Of a DNA stretch of 64,000 nucleotides, positions 57,335 through 64,000 are shown in pieces. The stretch is from Streptomyces sp. SCSIO 75703 (GTDB lineage Bacteria > Actinomycetota > Actinomycetes > Streptomycetales > Streptomycetaceae). The notes under the pieces were generated by a model. That model worked only from the letters and a program-made list of their open reading frames with translations. It was not told the DNA's origin and made no database searches. The DNA is taken from contig NZ_CP144555.1 in assembly GCF_036607905.1 (NCBI RefSeq), positions 2,232,001 to 2,296,000 on the forward strand. Reading direction: 5' to 3'. The stretch's first letter is position 1. Each line of letters begins with the position of its first letter. A program made the translations under genes and the position numbers.

Positions 57335-58207
57335 ATGTCCGAGTGGTCCGTCACGGAGCCCGGAAAGCTCGCCTTCGACGCCCCCGTGAGCACGCTCCGG
57401 GTCCGCGTCGTCGGCGGGACGGTGAACGTCGTGGGCACGGACGAGGGTCCCGCACGCCTGGAAGTCACCGAGCTGGAGGGCCCGCCCCTCGTCGTGACCC
57501 ACCGGGACGGCACCCTCACCGTGGCGTACGAGGACCTGCCCTGGAAAGACCTCCTGAGCTGGCTCGACCCGAGAGGACGACGGCGCAGCGCCGTGGTCTC
57601 GCTCGCCGTGCCCTCCGGCACCCGCGTGGAGGTGGGGGCGGTCGGCGCGGCGGCGACGGTCTCCGGCATCGGGGGCCCGGCCGAGGTCCGGGGAGTCAGC
57701 GGGGACACGACCCTGGTCGGCCTCTCCGGCCCGGTCCGCGCCGACACCGTCTCGGGAAACGTGGAGGCCCAGGCGCTCACCGGTGACCTGCGCTTCCACT
57801 CCGTCTCCGGCGACCTGACCGTGGTCGAGGCCGGCTCCTCCGTCCGCGCGGAGTCGGTCAGCGGCTCCATGGTCGTCGACCTCGATCCGGGCTGCGGCGC
57901 CACCGACGTCGGGCTGACCAGCGTCTCCGGTGAGATCGCCATCCGGCTGCCCCAGCCCGCCGACGCGCACGTCGAGGCGAACACGGCGAGCGGAGCGGTC
58001 TCCAACGCCTTCGAGGATCTCCGCGTGGCCGGCCAGTGGGGCGCCAAGCGGATCACCGGACGGCTCGGCGCGGGCAGCGGCCGGCTGAGGGCCACGACGG
58101 TCTCCGGTTCGATCGCCCTGCTGCGCCGGCCGTCCGCCGACGACGCCCCGGACGGCACCCCGGCCGACGGCACCCCCGACGGCCCGACCGACAAGAAGGT
58201 GCTCTGA
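57335..58207 (+). CDS. DUF4097-family beta-strand repeat protein
   Basis: A 290-residue soluble protein with a right-handed beta-helix-like pattern of short repeats (VSGDTTLVGLSGPVRADTVSGNVEAQALTGDLRFHSVSGDLTVV), the DUF4097 adhesin-like domain. No signal peptide or TM is seen, so it is probably cytoplasmic. Pro/Asp-rich tail. ATG with GGAGG eight bases upstream. One base separates its stop from the PadR ATG. PadR-DUF4097 pairs are common in Streptomyces; the family is often linked to envelope stress and to PspC/LiaI-type systems, but its mechanism is unknown. Confidence 0.88.
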   Translation: MSEWSVTEPGKLAFDAPVSTLRVRVVGGTVNVVGTDEGPARLEVTELEGPPLVVTHRDGTLTVAYEDLPWKDLLSWLDPRGRRRSAVVSLAVPSGTRVEVGAVGAAATVSGIGGPAEVRGVSGDTTLVGLSGPVRADTVSGNVEAQALTGDLRFHSVSGDLTVVEAGSSVRAESVSGSMVVDLDPGCGATDVGLTSVSGEIAIRLPQPADAHVEANTASGAVSNAFEDLRVAGQWGAKRITGRLGAGSGRLRATTVSGSIALLRRPSADDAPDGTPADGTPDGPTDKKVL

Positions 58208-58208
58208 C

Positions 58209-59267
58209 ATGCCGCCCGTCTTCGCCCACGGCCGCCTCCGCCTCTACCTGCTCAAGCTGCTGGACGAGGCCCCCCGCCACGGGTACGAGGTGATCCGGCT
58301 CCTGGAGGAGCGCTTCCAGGGCCTGTACGCGCCCTCGGCCGGCACGGTCTACCCGCGCCTGGCCAAGCTGGAGGCGGAGGGCCTGGTCACCCACACCACC
58401 GAGGGCGGCCGCAAGGTGTACTCGATCACCGACGCCGGACGCGCCGAACTGGCCGACCGCAGCGGTGAACTGGCCGACCTGGAGCTGGAGATCCGGGAGT
58501 CGGTCGCCGAGCTGGCCGCCGAGATCCGGGCCGACGTCCGCGGCGCGGCGGGCGATCTACGCCGGGAGATGCGCGCCGCGGCCGGCGAGGCCCGCCGGGG
58601 CACCGGCGCGAGGAGCCCTGGAGGCGCCGCCGACGCCGGTGCGGACACCGACGAGAAGGAGGCGTGGCGGGCCGCGAAGGAGGAGATGCGGCGCGTCAAG
58701 CAGGAGTGGAAGGAGCAGGCCCGCCGCGCCAAGGACGAGAGCCGCCGGGCCCGCGAGGAGGCCCAGCGCGCGCGGCGCCAGGCCAAGGAGGCCCAGGAGC
58801 GGGCCACCGCGCAGGCGCAGGAGGAGGTGCAGCGCATCGCCCAGCGCGTGCAGGAACAGGTGCAGGACCACTTCGCGCGAGGCGACTGGCCGACCGGACT
58901 GCGCGAGGGACTGAGCGAACTGGCCCGGGAGGTCGGCGAGTTCGGCAAGGACTTCGGGAAGGAGGTCGGCAGGGAGTGGGGCTTCGGCCGCCCGGCCGCC
59001 GACCCGGCCGCCCCCCGGCCCGAGTACACCCACTCCCCCGCGGACTTCCCGGCGGAGTACGCCCCGGCCTGGTCCCACCAGGACGCGGCCGAGTCCACCG
59101 GCGATCCGGCGCGCGACCTGGACCGGCTGCTGGACCGCTTCCGCGACGACGTCCGCGACGCGGCCCGCGACCACGGCGTCACCCCCGAGCAGCTCCGCGA
59201 GGCCCGGCGCCATCTGTCGACGGCGGCGGCCCACCTCGGCGCACTGCTGAGGACCCCGAAGGGCTGA
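58209..59267 (+). CDS. PadR-family regulator with long coiled-coil extension
   Basis: A 352-residue protein. The winged helix (about 1-85) is classical PadR: LRLYLLKLLDEAPRHGYEVIRLLEERFQGLYAPSAGTVYPRLAKLEAEGLV. After it comes an unusually long, highly charged coiled coil (about 90-235, dense in Arg/Glu/Lys/Ala, with AKDESRRAREEAQRARRQAKEAQ). A linker and a C-terminal helical region (about 290-350, DLDRLLDRFRDDVRDAARDHGVTPEQLREARRHL) follow. Ordinary PadR proteins are 110-200 residues. Probably autoregulates through the palindrome at 57276. Confidence 0.88.
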   Translation: MPPVFAHGRLRLYLLKLLDEAPRHGYEVIRLLEERFQGLYAPSAGTVYPRLAKLEAEGLVTHTTEGGRKVYSITDAGRAELADRSGELADLELEIRESVAELAAEIRADVRGAAGDLRREMRAAAGEARRGTGARSPGGAADAGADTDEKEAWRAAKEEMRRVKQEWKEQARRAKDESRRAREEAQRARRQAKEAQERATAQAQEEVQRIAQRVQEQVQDHFARGDWPTGLREGLSELAREVGEFGKDFGKEVGREWGFGRPAADPAAPRPEYTHSPADFPAEYAPAWSHQDAAESTGDPARDLDRLLDRFRDDVRDAARDHGVTPEQLREARRHLSTAAAHLGALLRTPKG

Positions 59268-59279
59268 CCGGCGGGAGGC

Positions 59280-59313
59280 GGCACCCGGCGCCCCCGAAGC
59301 CACGCCGGGTGCC
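59280..59313 (+). terminator. Terminator after padR (first hairpin)
   Basis: GGCACCCGGCG (59280-59290) pairs with CGCCGGGTGCC (59303-59313), 12-base loop, 12 bases beyond the PadR stop. Confidence 0.7.
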
Positions 59314-59333
59314 CTTCGTCAGGCGCGGGCCCG

Positions 59334-59360
59334 TCCGCCGCCCTCGTCGAGGGCGGCGGA
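59334..59360 (+). terminator. Second hairpin after padR
   Basis: TCCGCCGCCCTC (59334-59345) and GAGGGCGGCGGA (59349-59360), a perfect 12-bp stem with a 3-base loop. With the first hairpin it makes a tandem terminator. Confidence 0.65.
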
Positions 59361-59648
59361 TCAGCGAGGCGTGGGGCACCGCGTGATCGGCCGGAACCTC
59401 GGCCGACACCCCGGGCGGGCGGTCAGGGCGAGGAGGAGGTGCTCGTCACCGAGGTGCCGTCCGCGCCGGGCGGGGGCCACGCGCGGCGTCTCCTCCAGTA
59501 CCTCCTTCGCGTCCCGGCCGGAACCGGGCGGCCCGCCCCGCCGCCCGTTCACCCGCTCACCGGAACGCGCCGGGCCCGTGGCACCGGACCCGCCGTACGC
59601 GAGGAGAAGACAGACGGAAGGGGGACGGCAGGAGGGACGGAAAAGCGC
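59361..59648. other. Gap without a gene
   Basis: Convergent intergenic region between padR and the quinone oxidoreductase. Frames are low complexity and no RBS-associated start was found. Confidence 0.5.
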
Positions 59649-60617
59649 TCAGGGCGCGGCGCGGAGGACGATCTTCCCGAACAGTTCCCCGGACGCCATC
59701 CGCGCGAAGCCCTCACGGGCCCGGTCCATCGGCAGCACCTCGTCGACGACGGGGCGGACCCCGGTGGCCGCACAGAAGGAGAGCAGGTCCTCCAGTTCGT
59801 CCTTGGTGCCCATGGTGGAGCCGACGACCCGCAGTTCGAGGAAGAAGATCCGGGTCAGTTCGGCGTGCGAGGGCCGGTCCCCGCTGGTGGCGCCTGAGAT
59901 GACCAGCGTGCCGCCGGGGCGCAGCGACTTCACCGAGTGGGACCAGGTCGCGGCGCCCACCGTCTCGATGACCGCGTCGACCCGCTGCGGCAGCCGCGCG
60001 CCCGGCTCGACGGCCTCCACCGCGCCCAGCTCCAGGGCCCGCCGCCGCTTCGCCTCGTCCCGGCTGGTGGCGAAGACCCGCAGCCCAGCGGCCCGGCCCA
60101 GCACGATGGCGGCCGTGGCGACCCCGCCCCCGGCGCCCTGCACGAGCACGGAGTCGCCGGGCCGCACCCCGGCGTTGGTGAAGAGCATCCGGTACGCCGT
60201 CAGCCAGGCCGTGGGCAGGCAGGCGGCCTCCTCGAAGGAGAGTTCCTTCGGCTTGGGCAGGATGTTCCAGGTCGGCACGGCCACCCGCTCGGCGAACGTC
60301 CCCTGGTACCGCTCCGTCAGGATGGACCGGGGCTCCCGGGGGCCGACCCCGTGACCGGTCTGGCCGATCACGGAGTGCAGGACGACCTCGTTGCCGTCCG
60401 CGTCGACGCCGGCGGCGTCGCAGCCGAGGATCATCGGCAGCCGTTCCTCGGGGAGGCCGACGCCGCGCAGGGACCACAGGTCGTGGTGGTTGAGGGAGGC
60501 GGCCCGGACGTCGACGATGCTCCAGCCGGGCGGCGCCTCGGGGGCGGGTCGCTCCCCGGTCTCCAGTCCGTCGAGCGGCCGGTCACGGTCGGTTCTGGCG
60601 GCGTAGACAGCGAACAT
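59649..60617 (-). CDS. Zinc-type alcohol dehydrogenase-like / quinone oxidoreductase
   Basis: A 322-residue medium-chain dehydrogenase/reductase. N-terminal GroES-like domain (SLNHHDLWSLRGVG...MILGCDAAGV), then the Rossmann domain VLVQGAGGGVATAAIVLGRAAGLRVFATSRDEAKR that binds NAD(P)H, and the C-terminal SGELFGKIVL. The structural-zinc Cys cluster is absent and catalytic-zinc ligands are not obvious, so a zeta-crystallin/quinone oxidoreductase-type activity is likely. ATG start. A hexanucleotide repeat lies about 110 bases upstream. Confidence 0.88.
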   Translation of the reverse strand: MFAVYAARTDRDRPLDGLETGERPAPEAPPGWSIVDVRAASLNHHDLWSLRGVGLPEERLPMILGCDAAGVDADGNEVVLHSVIGQTGHGVGPREPRSILTERYQGTFAERVAVPTWNILPKPKELSFEEAACLPTAWLTAYRMLFTNAGVRPGDSVLVQGAGGGVATAAIVLGRAAGLRVFATSRDEAKRRRALELGAVEAVEPGARLPQRVDAVIETVGAATWSHSVKSLRPGGTLVISGATSGDRPSHAELTRIFFLELRVVGSTMGTKDELEDLLSFCAATGVRPVVDEVLPMDRAREGFARMASGELFGKIVLRAAP

Positions 60618-60726
60618 GACCCTGACGATAGGGTCCCCGGCCCGCGGTCCGGAACCACGCGGCCCTGTGACACACACCCTCTTGCCAGGACACCACCGGA
60701 ACCGACCGCCCGTCCCGCCCCCGCCC

Positions 60727-60762
60727 GCACCCGCACCCGCACCCGCACCCGCACCCGCACCC
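60727..60762. repeat. Hexanucleotide tandem repeat (GCACCC)6
   Basis: Six perfect copies of GCACCC, followed by a partial copy (GCACC) and preceded by the near-copy CCGCCC. It lies in the intergenic region between malic enzyme and the oxidoreductase, 110-145 bases upstream of the latter's start. It reads as GGGTGC repeats on the coding strand. Confidence 0.95.
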
Positions 60763-60832
60763 GCACCACGGTCCCCGTCTTGCCCCGAGCCCCACCGCCC
60801 GCTGCGGAACCCCCGAAACCCTCCGCACACGA

Positions 60833-60866
60833 CGACGGCCCCGTCCGCGAGGGAACGGGGCCGTCG
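60833..60866 (-). terminator. Terminator of the malic enzyme gene
   Basis: CGACGGCCCCGT (60833-60844) pairs with ACGGGGCCGTCG (60855-60866), a perfect 12-bp stem with a 10-base loop, 21 bases beyond the stop codon on the minus strand. Confidence 0.8.
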
Positions 60867-60886
60867 GCCGGCTCGGAGCGACGACG

Positions 60887-62116
60887 TCAGCGGCGGGCGA
60901 CGCCCTCCGCACGGGCCGCCGCGGCCACCGCGGCCGTGACGGCCGGGGCGACGCGCTCGTCGAACGGGGACGGGATGACGTAGTCCGCGGCGAGGTCGTC
61001 GCCGACCACACCGGCCAGCGCCTCCGCGGCGGCGAGCTTCATGCCCTCGGTGATCCGGGAGGCCCGCACCTGGAGCGCGCCCGCGAAGATCCCCGGGAAC
61101 GCCAGCACGTTGTTGATCTGGTTGGGGAAGTCGGAGCGGCCGGTGGCGACGACGGCCGCGTACTTCCGGGCGATCTCGGGGTGCACCTCGGGGTTCGGGT
61201 TGGCCATGGCGAACACGAACGCGCCCTCGGCCATCGAGGCCACCGCGGGCTCGGGCACCGTACCGCCGGAGACGCCGATGAAGACGTCGGCGCCGTCGAG
61301 GGCCGCCTCCAGGGAGCCGGACAGCCCCGCCTTGTTGGTGAACGAGGCGACTTCCCGCTTGATGTCGGTGAGGTCGTCCCGGTCCGCCGAGACGACGCCC
61401 TTGCGGTCGGTGACCGCGACGTCGCCGATGCCGGCCTCCACCAGCATCCGGGCGATGGCCACGCCGGCCGCGCCCGCGCCGGAGATCACCGCGCGCAGTT
61501 CGCCCAGCGAGCGTCCGCTCAGCCGCGCCGCGTTGCGCAGCGCCGCGAGGGTCACGATCGCCGTGCCGTGCTGGTCGTCGTGGAAGACCGGGATGTCCAG
61601 CCGCTCCTGGAGCTTGCGCTCGACCTCGAAGCAGCGCGGCGCGGAGATGTCCTCCAGGTTGACGCCGCCGAACGAGGGGGCGAGCCGGACCACGGTGTCG
61701 ACGATCTCGTCGGCGTCCGTGCAGGCGAGCGCGATCGGCACCGCGTCGACCCCGCCGAACTGCTTGAAGAGGATGGCCTTGCCCTCCATCACCGGGAGGG
61801 ATGCCTCGGGGCCGATGTCGCCGAGGCCGAGCACGGCCGTGCCGTCGGTGACGACGGCGACGACGGACGACTTCCACGTGTAGTCGTGGACGAGGTCCGG
61901 CTGCTCGGCGATCGCGCTGCACACCTTCGCGACGCCGGGCGTGTACGCCAGCGACAGGTCGTCCCGGTCGCGGACCGGCACGGTGGCCTGGACGGCCATC
62001 TTGCCGCCGCGATGCAGGGCGAACGCGGGCTCGAAGGCGTCAAGGGGCTCCGCCCCCGCCTTCTGCTCCGTGGGCACGTCGCTGTCGCTGGGAGGATTGA
62101 CGATCTCCGCTGCCAC
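60887..62116 (-). CDS. NAD-dependent malic enzyme
   Basis: A 409-residue malate dehydrogenase (decarboxylating), giving pyruvate, CO2 and NAD(P)H. Short bacterial type without the phosphotransacetylase domain. Motifs: [11 protein letters not shown] (catalytic Tyr), [16 protein letters not shown] (Lys), [11 protein letters not shown] (metal Asp) and [13 protein letters not shown] (Rossmann). ATANPNPEV-type segment [14 protein letters not shown]. In S. coelicolor the matching enzyme is the NAD-dependent one, linked to carbon flow into antibiotics and triacylglycerol. GTG start with AAGGGG about eight bases upstream. Confidence 0.94.
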   Translation of the reverse strand: MAAEIVNPPSDSDVPTEQKAGAEPLDAFEPAFALHRGGKMAVQATVPVRDRDDLSLAYTPGVAKVCSAIAEQPDLVHDYTWKSSVVAVVTDGTAVLGLGDIGPEASLPVMEGKAILFKQFGGVDAVPIALACTDADEIVDTVVRLAPSFGGVNLEDISAPRCFEVERKLQERLDIPVFHDDQHGTAIVTLAALRNAARLSGRSLGELRAVISGAGAAGVAIARMLVEAGIGDVAVTDRKGVVSADRDDLTDIKREVASFTNKAGLSGSLEAALDGADVFIGVSGGTVPEPAVASMAEGAFVFAMANPNPEVHPEIARKYAAVVATGRSDFPNQINNVLAFPGIFAGALQVRASRITEGMKLAAAEALAGVVGDDLAADYVIPSPFDERVAPAVTAAVAAAARAEGVARR

Positions 62117-62738
62117 TTGTTGTTACCCCTTAAATGTTCATGGTTTGAGGGTTGTCCGCTCCGGGTGAGGAGCGAGCGGGCACCGCGCGGGACCTTGGCC
62201 GTTGATGCACACGGTTCCCTGCGCGACGGGTGCGCCGCACACGCACCCTGAGCCCCTGATGAGGGGTGTAATGAACCTTCTTACCCGACGGACGGCCCCC
62301 GAGACGAGTCCGTTCAGCGCAAGCTCACATGCCGGACCCCGGTTCCCGCATGCCGGTGACATGGCTCATAACGCCGCTTCCGGTCAACCTCGCGGATCCC
62401 CTTGACAGATCGCGAAAACGAACGTTCAGACGACGTTCGTACGCGTGAAGCGTGTTCGTATACCGGGGTCCGCCGAAGATCTTCCGGCCGGAACGCGGCA
62501 TTCCCGGAAAGGTTGGGTCGTGATGTACCGACCTGGTCCGGTTCGGGGGGTGACCCGTTATCCGATTTTGACATGGCGGGCCCCCTGAACGGCCGAGTCC
62601 GAATGGCAAGATGCCGTCATCACACGAGGTGACGGCACTCGAAGACGTGTGCTCTCACCTCGGCCCCACGGCGTCGGCCGGTCACCCGGCCGGCGCCGCG
62701 TCCCATCGGCTACTCCCTCATCCGCCGGAGGAACCACC
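62117..62738. promoter_or_regulatory. Long divergent intergenic region with inverted repeat
   Basis: 622 bases between malic enzyme (minus) and the solute-binding protein (plus); no gene is convincing. Visible: TTGACA at 62402-62407 followed by repeats of GACGTTCG/AACGTTC (62421-62439), and a second TTGACA at 62568-62573. The 8-bp inverted repeat TGCCGTCA...TGACGGCA (62612-62619/62630-62637) lies about 100 bases before the transporter. No matching -10 was found at ideal distance for either -35. Confidence 0.5.
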
Positions 62739-63704
62739 ATGACCGCACGCTTCACCCGTCGTCCCACCACGGCGCAGTCCCGGCTAGCCGCGGTCGGTGC
62801 GATCGCGGTCGCCGGCGCCCTGCTGCTCACCGGCTGCGGAGACCAGACCGAGAAGGGCGGCTCCGACGGCGCCGACCGCTCGGACGCGGCGGCCCCGCTG
62901 GCCGACAAGCTGCCCCAGGCCATCCGCGACAAGGGTGTCATCAAGGTCGGCTCCGACATCGCGTACGCCCCCGTCGAATTCAAGGACGACTCCGGCAAGA
63001 CGGTCGGTATCGACCCCGATCTCGCCGAGGCCCTGGGCAAGCAGCTCGGCGTGAAGTTCGAATTCCAGAACGGCACGTTCGACGGTCTCATCGGCGGCCT
63101 GGCGTCCAAGCGGTATGACATCGCCATGTCGGCGATGACCGACACCAAGGACCGCCAGGAGGGCATCGACGCCGACACCGGCAAGAAGGTCGGCGCGGGC
63201 GTCGACTTCGTCGACTACTTCACCGCGGGTGTCTCGCTCTACACCAACAAGGGCGACGACCAGGCCATCAAGACCTGGGACGACCTGTGCGGCAAGACCA
63301 TGGCGGTCCAGCGCAACACCTTCTCCCACGACCTCGCCCGGGAACAGGCGAAGAAGTGCGAGAAGGACGGCAAGAAGACCCTCAAGGTCGAGGACTTCGG
63401 CACCAACCCCGAGGCCGAGACCCGGATGCGGTCCAAGGGCGCGAACATCGTCTCCGCCGACTTCCCGATCGCGGCCTACTCGGTGAAGAACTCCGGCGGC
63501 GGCGCGTACTTCGAGATCGTCGGCGAGCAGGTCGAGGCGGGCCCGTACGGCATCGCGGTCGCCAAGGACAACACGCAGCTCCGCGACGCGCTGCTGGCGG
63601 CGGTCCAGGCGGTCATCGACAGCGGCGAGTACCAGAAGATCGTCGAGAAGTGGGGCGTCGAGGACGGCGCCATCACCGAGGCGAAGATCAACGGCGGCTC
63701 CTGA
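62739..63704 (+). CDS. Polar amino-acid ABC transporter substrate-binding lipoprotein
   Basis: A 321-residue family-3 solute-binding protein. Signal peptide with lipobox ALLLTGC, then the bilobed domain: VIKVGSDIAYAPVEFKDDSGKTVGIDPDLAEALGKQLGVKFEF and FDGLIGGLASKRYDIAMSAMTDTKDRQ are the ligand-binding lobes, and TMAVQRNTFSH the hinge region. Length and motifs fit glutamate/glutamine/arginine or ectoine-type binders; the exact amino acid is not evident. ATG with GGAGG seven bases upstream. The permease gene follows after 36 bases. Confidence 0.9.
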   Translation: MTARFTRRPTTAQSRLAAVGAIAVAGALLLTGCGDQTEKGGSDGADRSDAAAPLADKLPQAIRDKGVIKVGSDIAYAPVEFKDDSGKTVGIDPDLAEALGKQLGVKFEFQNGTFDGLIGGLASKRYDIAMSAMTDTKDRQEGIDADTGKKVGAGVDFVDYFTAGVSLYTNKGDDQAIKTWDDLCGKTMAVQRNTFSHDLAREQAKKCEKDGKKTLKVEDFGTNPEAETRMRSKGANIVSADFPIAAYSVKNSGGGAYFEIVGEQVEAGPYGIAVAKDNTQLRDALLAAVQAVIDSGEYQKIVEKWGVEDGAITEAKINGGS

Positions 63705-63740
63705 CCCGGCACCGTTCGACTCCGTCCGAAAGGCTCCTCC

Positions 63741-64000
63741 GTGACTGTCGACGTCAACAAGACGACGGGCCCCGACGTGACGCCACCCGCCGGACCGGAG
63801 GCCATCAAGGCCGTTCCGGTCCGGCACCCGTGGCGCTACGTCTCCGCCACCGTCGCGCTCGTCCTGCTGGGCTCGGTCGTCTACGCCTTCGCGCAAGGCG
63901 ACATCAACTGGGCGGCGATCCCCGAGTACTTCTTCGACCAGCGCATCCTCACGGGCGTCTGGAAGACCTTGCTGCTCACCGTGCTGTCGATGCTGATCGG
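63741..64000 (+). CDS. Amino-acid ABC transporter permease (start only)
   Basis: The first 86 codons of a His/Glu/Gln/Arg-type permease, cut by the window end. A Pro-rich cytoplasmic N-terminus (about 1-30) is followed by TM1 (about 33-50, YVSATVALVLLGSVVYAFA). NWAAIPEYFFDQRILTGVWKTLLLTVLSMLIG is the standard beginning of the membrane domain (PEYFFDxxILxGxxxT). GTG start with AGGCTCCTCC, a weak RBS. In an operon with the binding protein; an ATPase gene is expected beyond the window. Confidence 0.88.
   Translation, partial: MTVDVNKTTGPDVTPPAGPEAIKAVPVRHPWRYVSATVALVLLGSVVYAFAQGDINWAAIPEYFFDQRILTGVWKTLLLTVLSMLI

Noticed and set aside
62415..62442. Possible LexA/SOS box (CGAACGTTC...GACGTTCG)
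   Set aside because: The spacing does not match the actinobacterial box CGAAC-N4-GTTCG, and the downstream genes are not SOS genes.

Overview
The window is high-GC (about 73%) chromosomal DNA of a Streptomyces. The evidence is: GTG starts, Ala/Pro/Gly-rich proteins, frequent 4-bp overlaps between genes, a complete whiE-type spore-pigment cluster, a conservon (cvnA-D), and a Rho with a huge disordered insertion. From memory the gene order matches the core region of S. coelicolor around SCO5260-SCO5359, read in reverse. That match is recalled, not computed.

Layout. 1-11.7 kb, mostly minus strand: rpmE, an LCP-family cell-wall protein, rho, then the threonine/lysine genes thrB, thrC, hom and lysA, headed by nrtL (an ArgRS-like protein without a catalytic core) and a receiver-only response regulator. 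11.8-14.5 kb: tRNA-Arg(CCG), followed by a lower-GC accessory patch of decayed genes (tyrosine integrase relic, IS transposase relic, PIN-domain tail) and a few small intact genes. 14.7-15.6 kb: an AraC regulator and a VOC protein. 15.8-23.6 kb: the spore-pigment locus, with a hydroxylase diverging from a seven-gene type II polyketide operon. 24-28 kb: an F420/FMN-type oxidoreductase, a DUF4142 protein, the divergent NHEJ genes ku and ligD-pol, and a dual-specificity-like phosphatase. 28.4-33.9 kb: a lipoprotein, an orphan sensor kinase, a small ORF, and a non-essential-type FtsW/PBP2 pair. 34-37.3 kb: an AurF-like diiron oxygenase with a TetR regulator, a small conserved protein and a secreted NlpC/P60 hydrolase. 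37.3-44.5 kb: a conservon whose last gene is a styrene-monooxygenase-like flavoprotein, with a divergent PP2C-like phosphatase upstream. 44.5-51.6 kb: MarR, GH25 lysozyme, Lon with an HspR (HAIR) operator, a methyltransferase-fold protein and an OmpR/HK two-component pair. 51.8-64 kb: kgd (2-oxoglutarate decarboxylase/dehydrogenase), DUF6104, a repeat-bearing membrane protein, a DUF4097-PadR operon, a quinone oxidoreductase, NAD-malic enzyme and the start of a polar amino-acid ABC transporter.

How the genes work together. Housekeeping metabolism (aspartate-family amino acids, TCA cycle, malic enzyme) alternates with envelope and development modules: LCP, FtsW/PBP2, NlpC/P60, GH25, whiE and the conservon. 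Several modules pair a sensor or regulator with an effector next to it: lipoprotein-HK, TetR-AurF, PadR-DUF4097, AraC-VOC, conservon-PP2C. The most thought-provoking are the conservon with its flavin monooxygenase and facing PP2C, the lipoprotein/orphan kinase next to a cell-wall synthase pair, and the inverted repeats flanking the AurF-like promoter. I found no CRISPR array, rRNA or intact mobile element.
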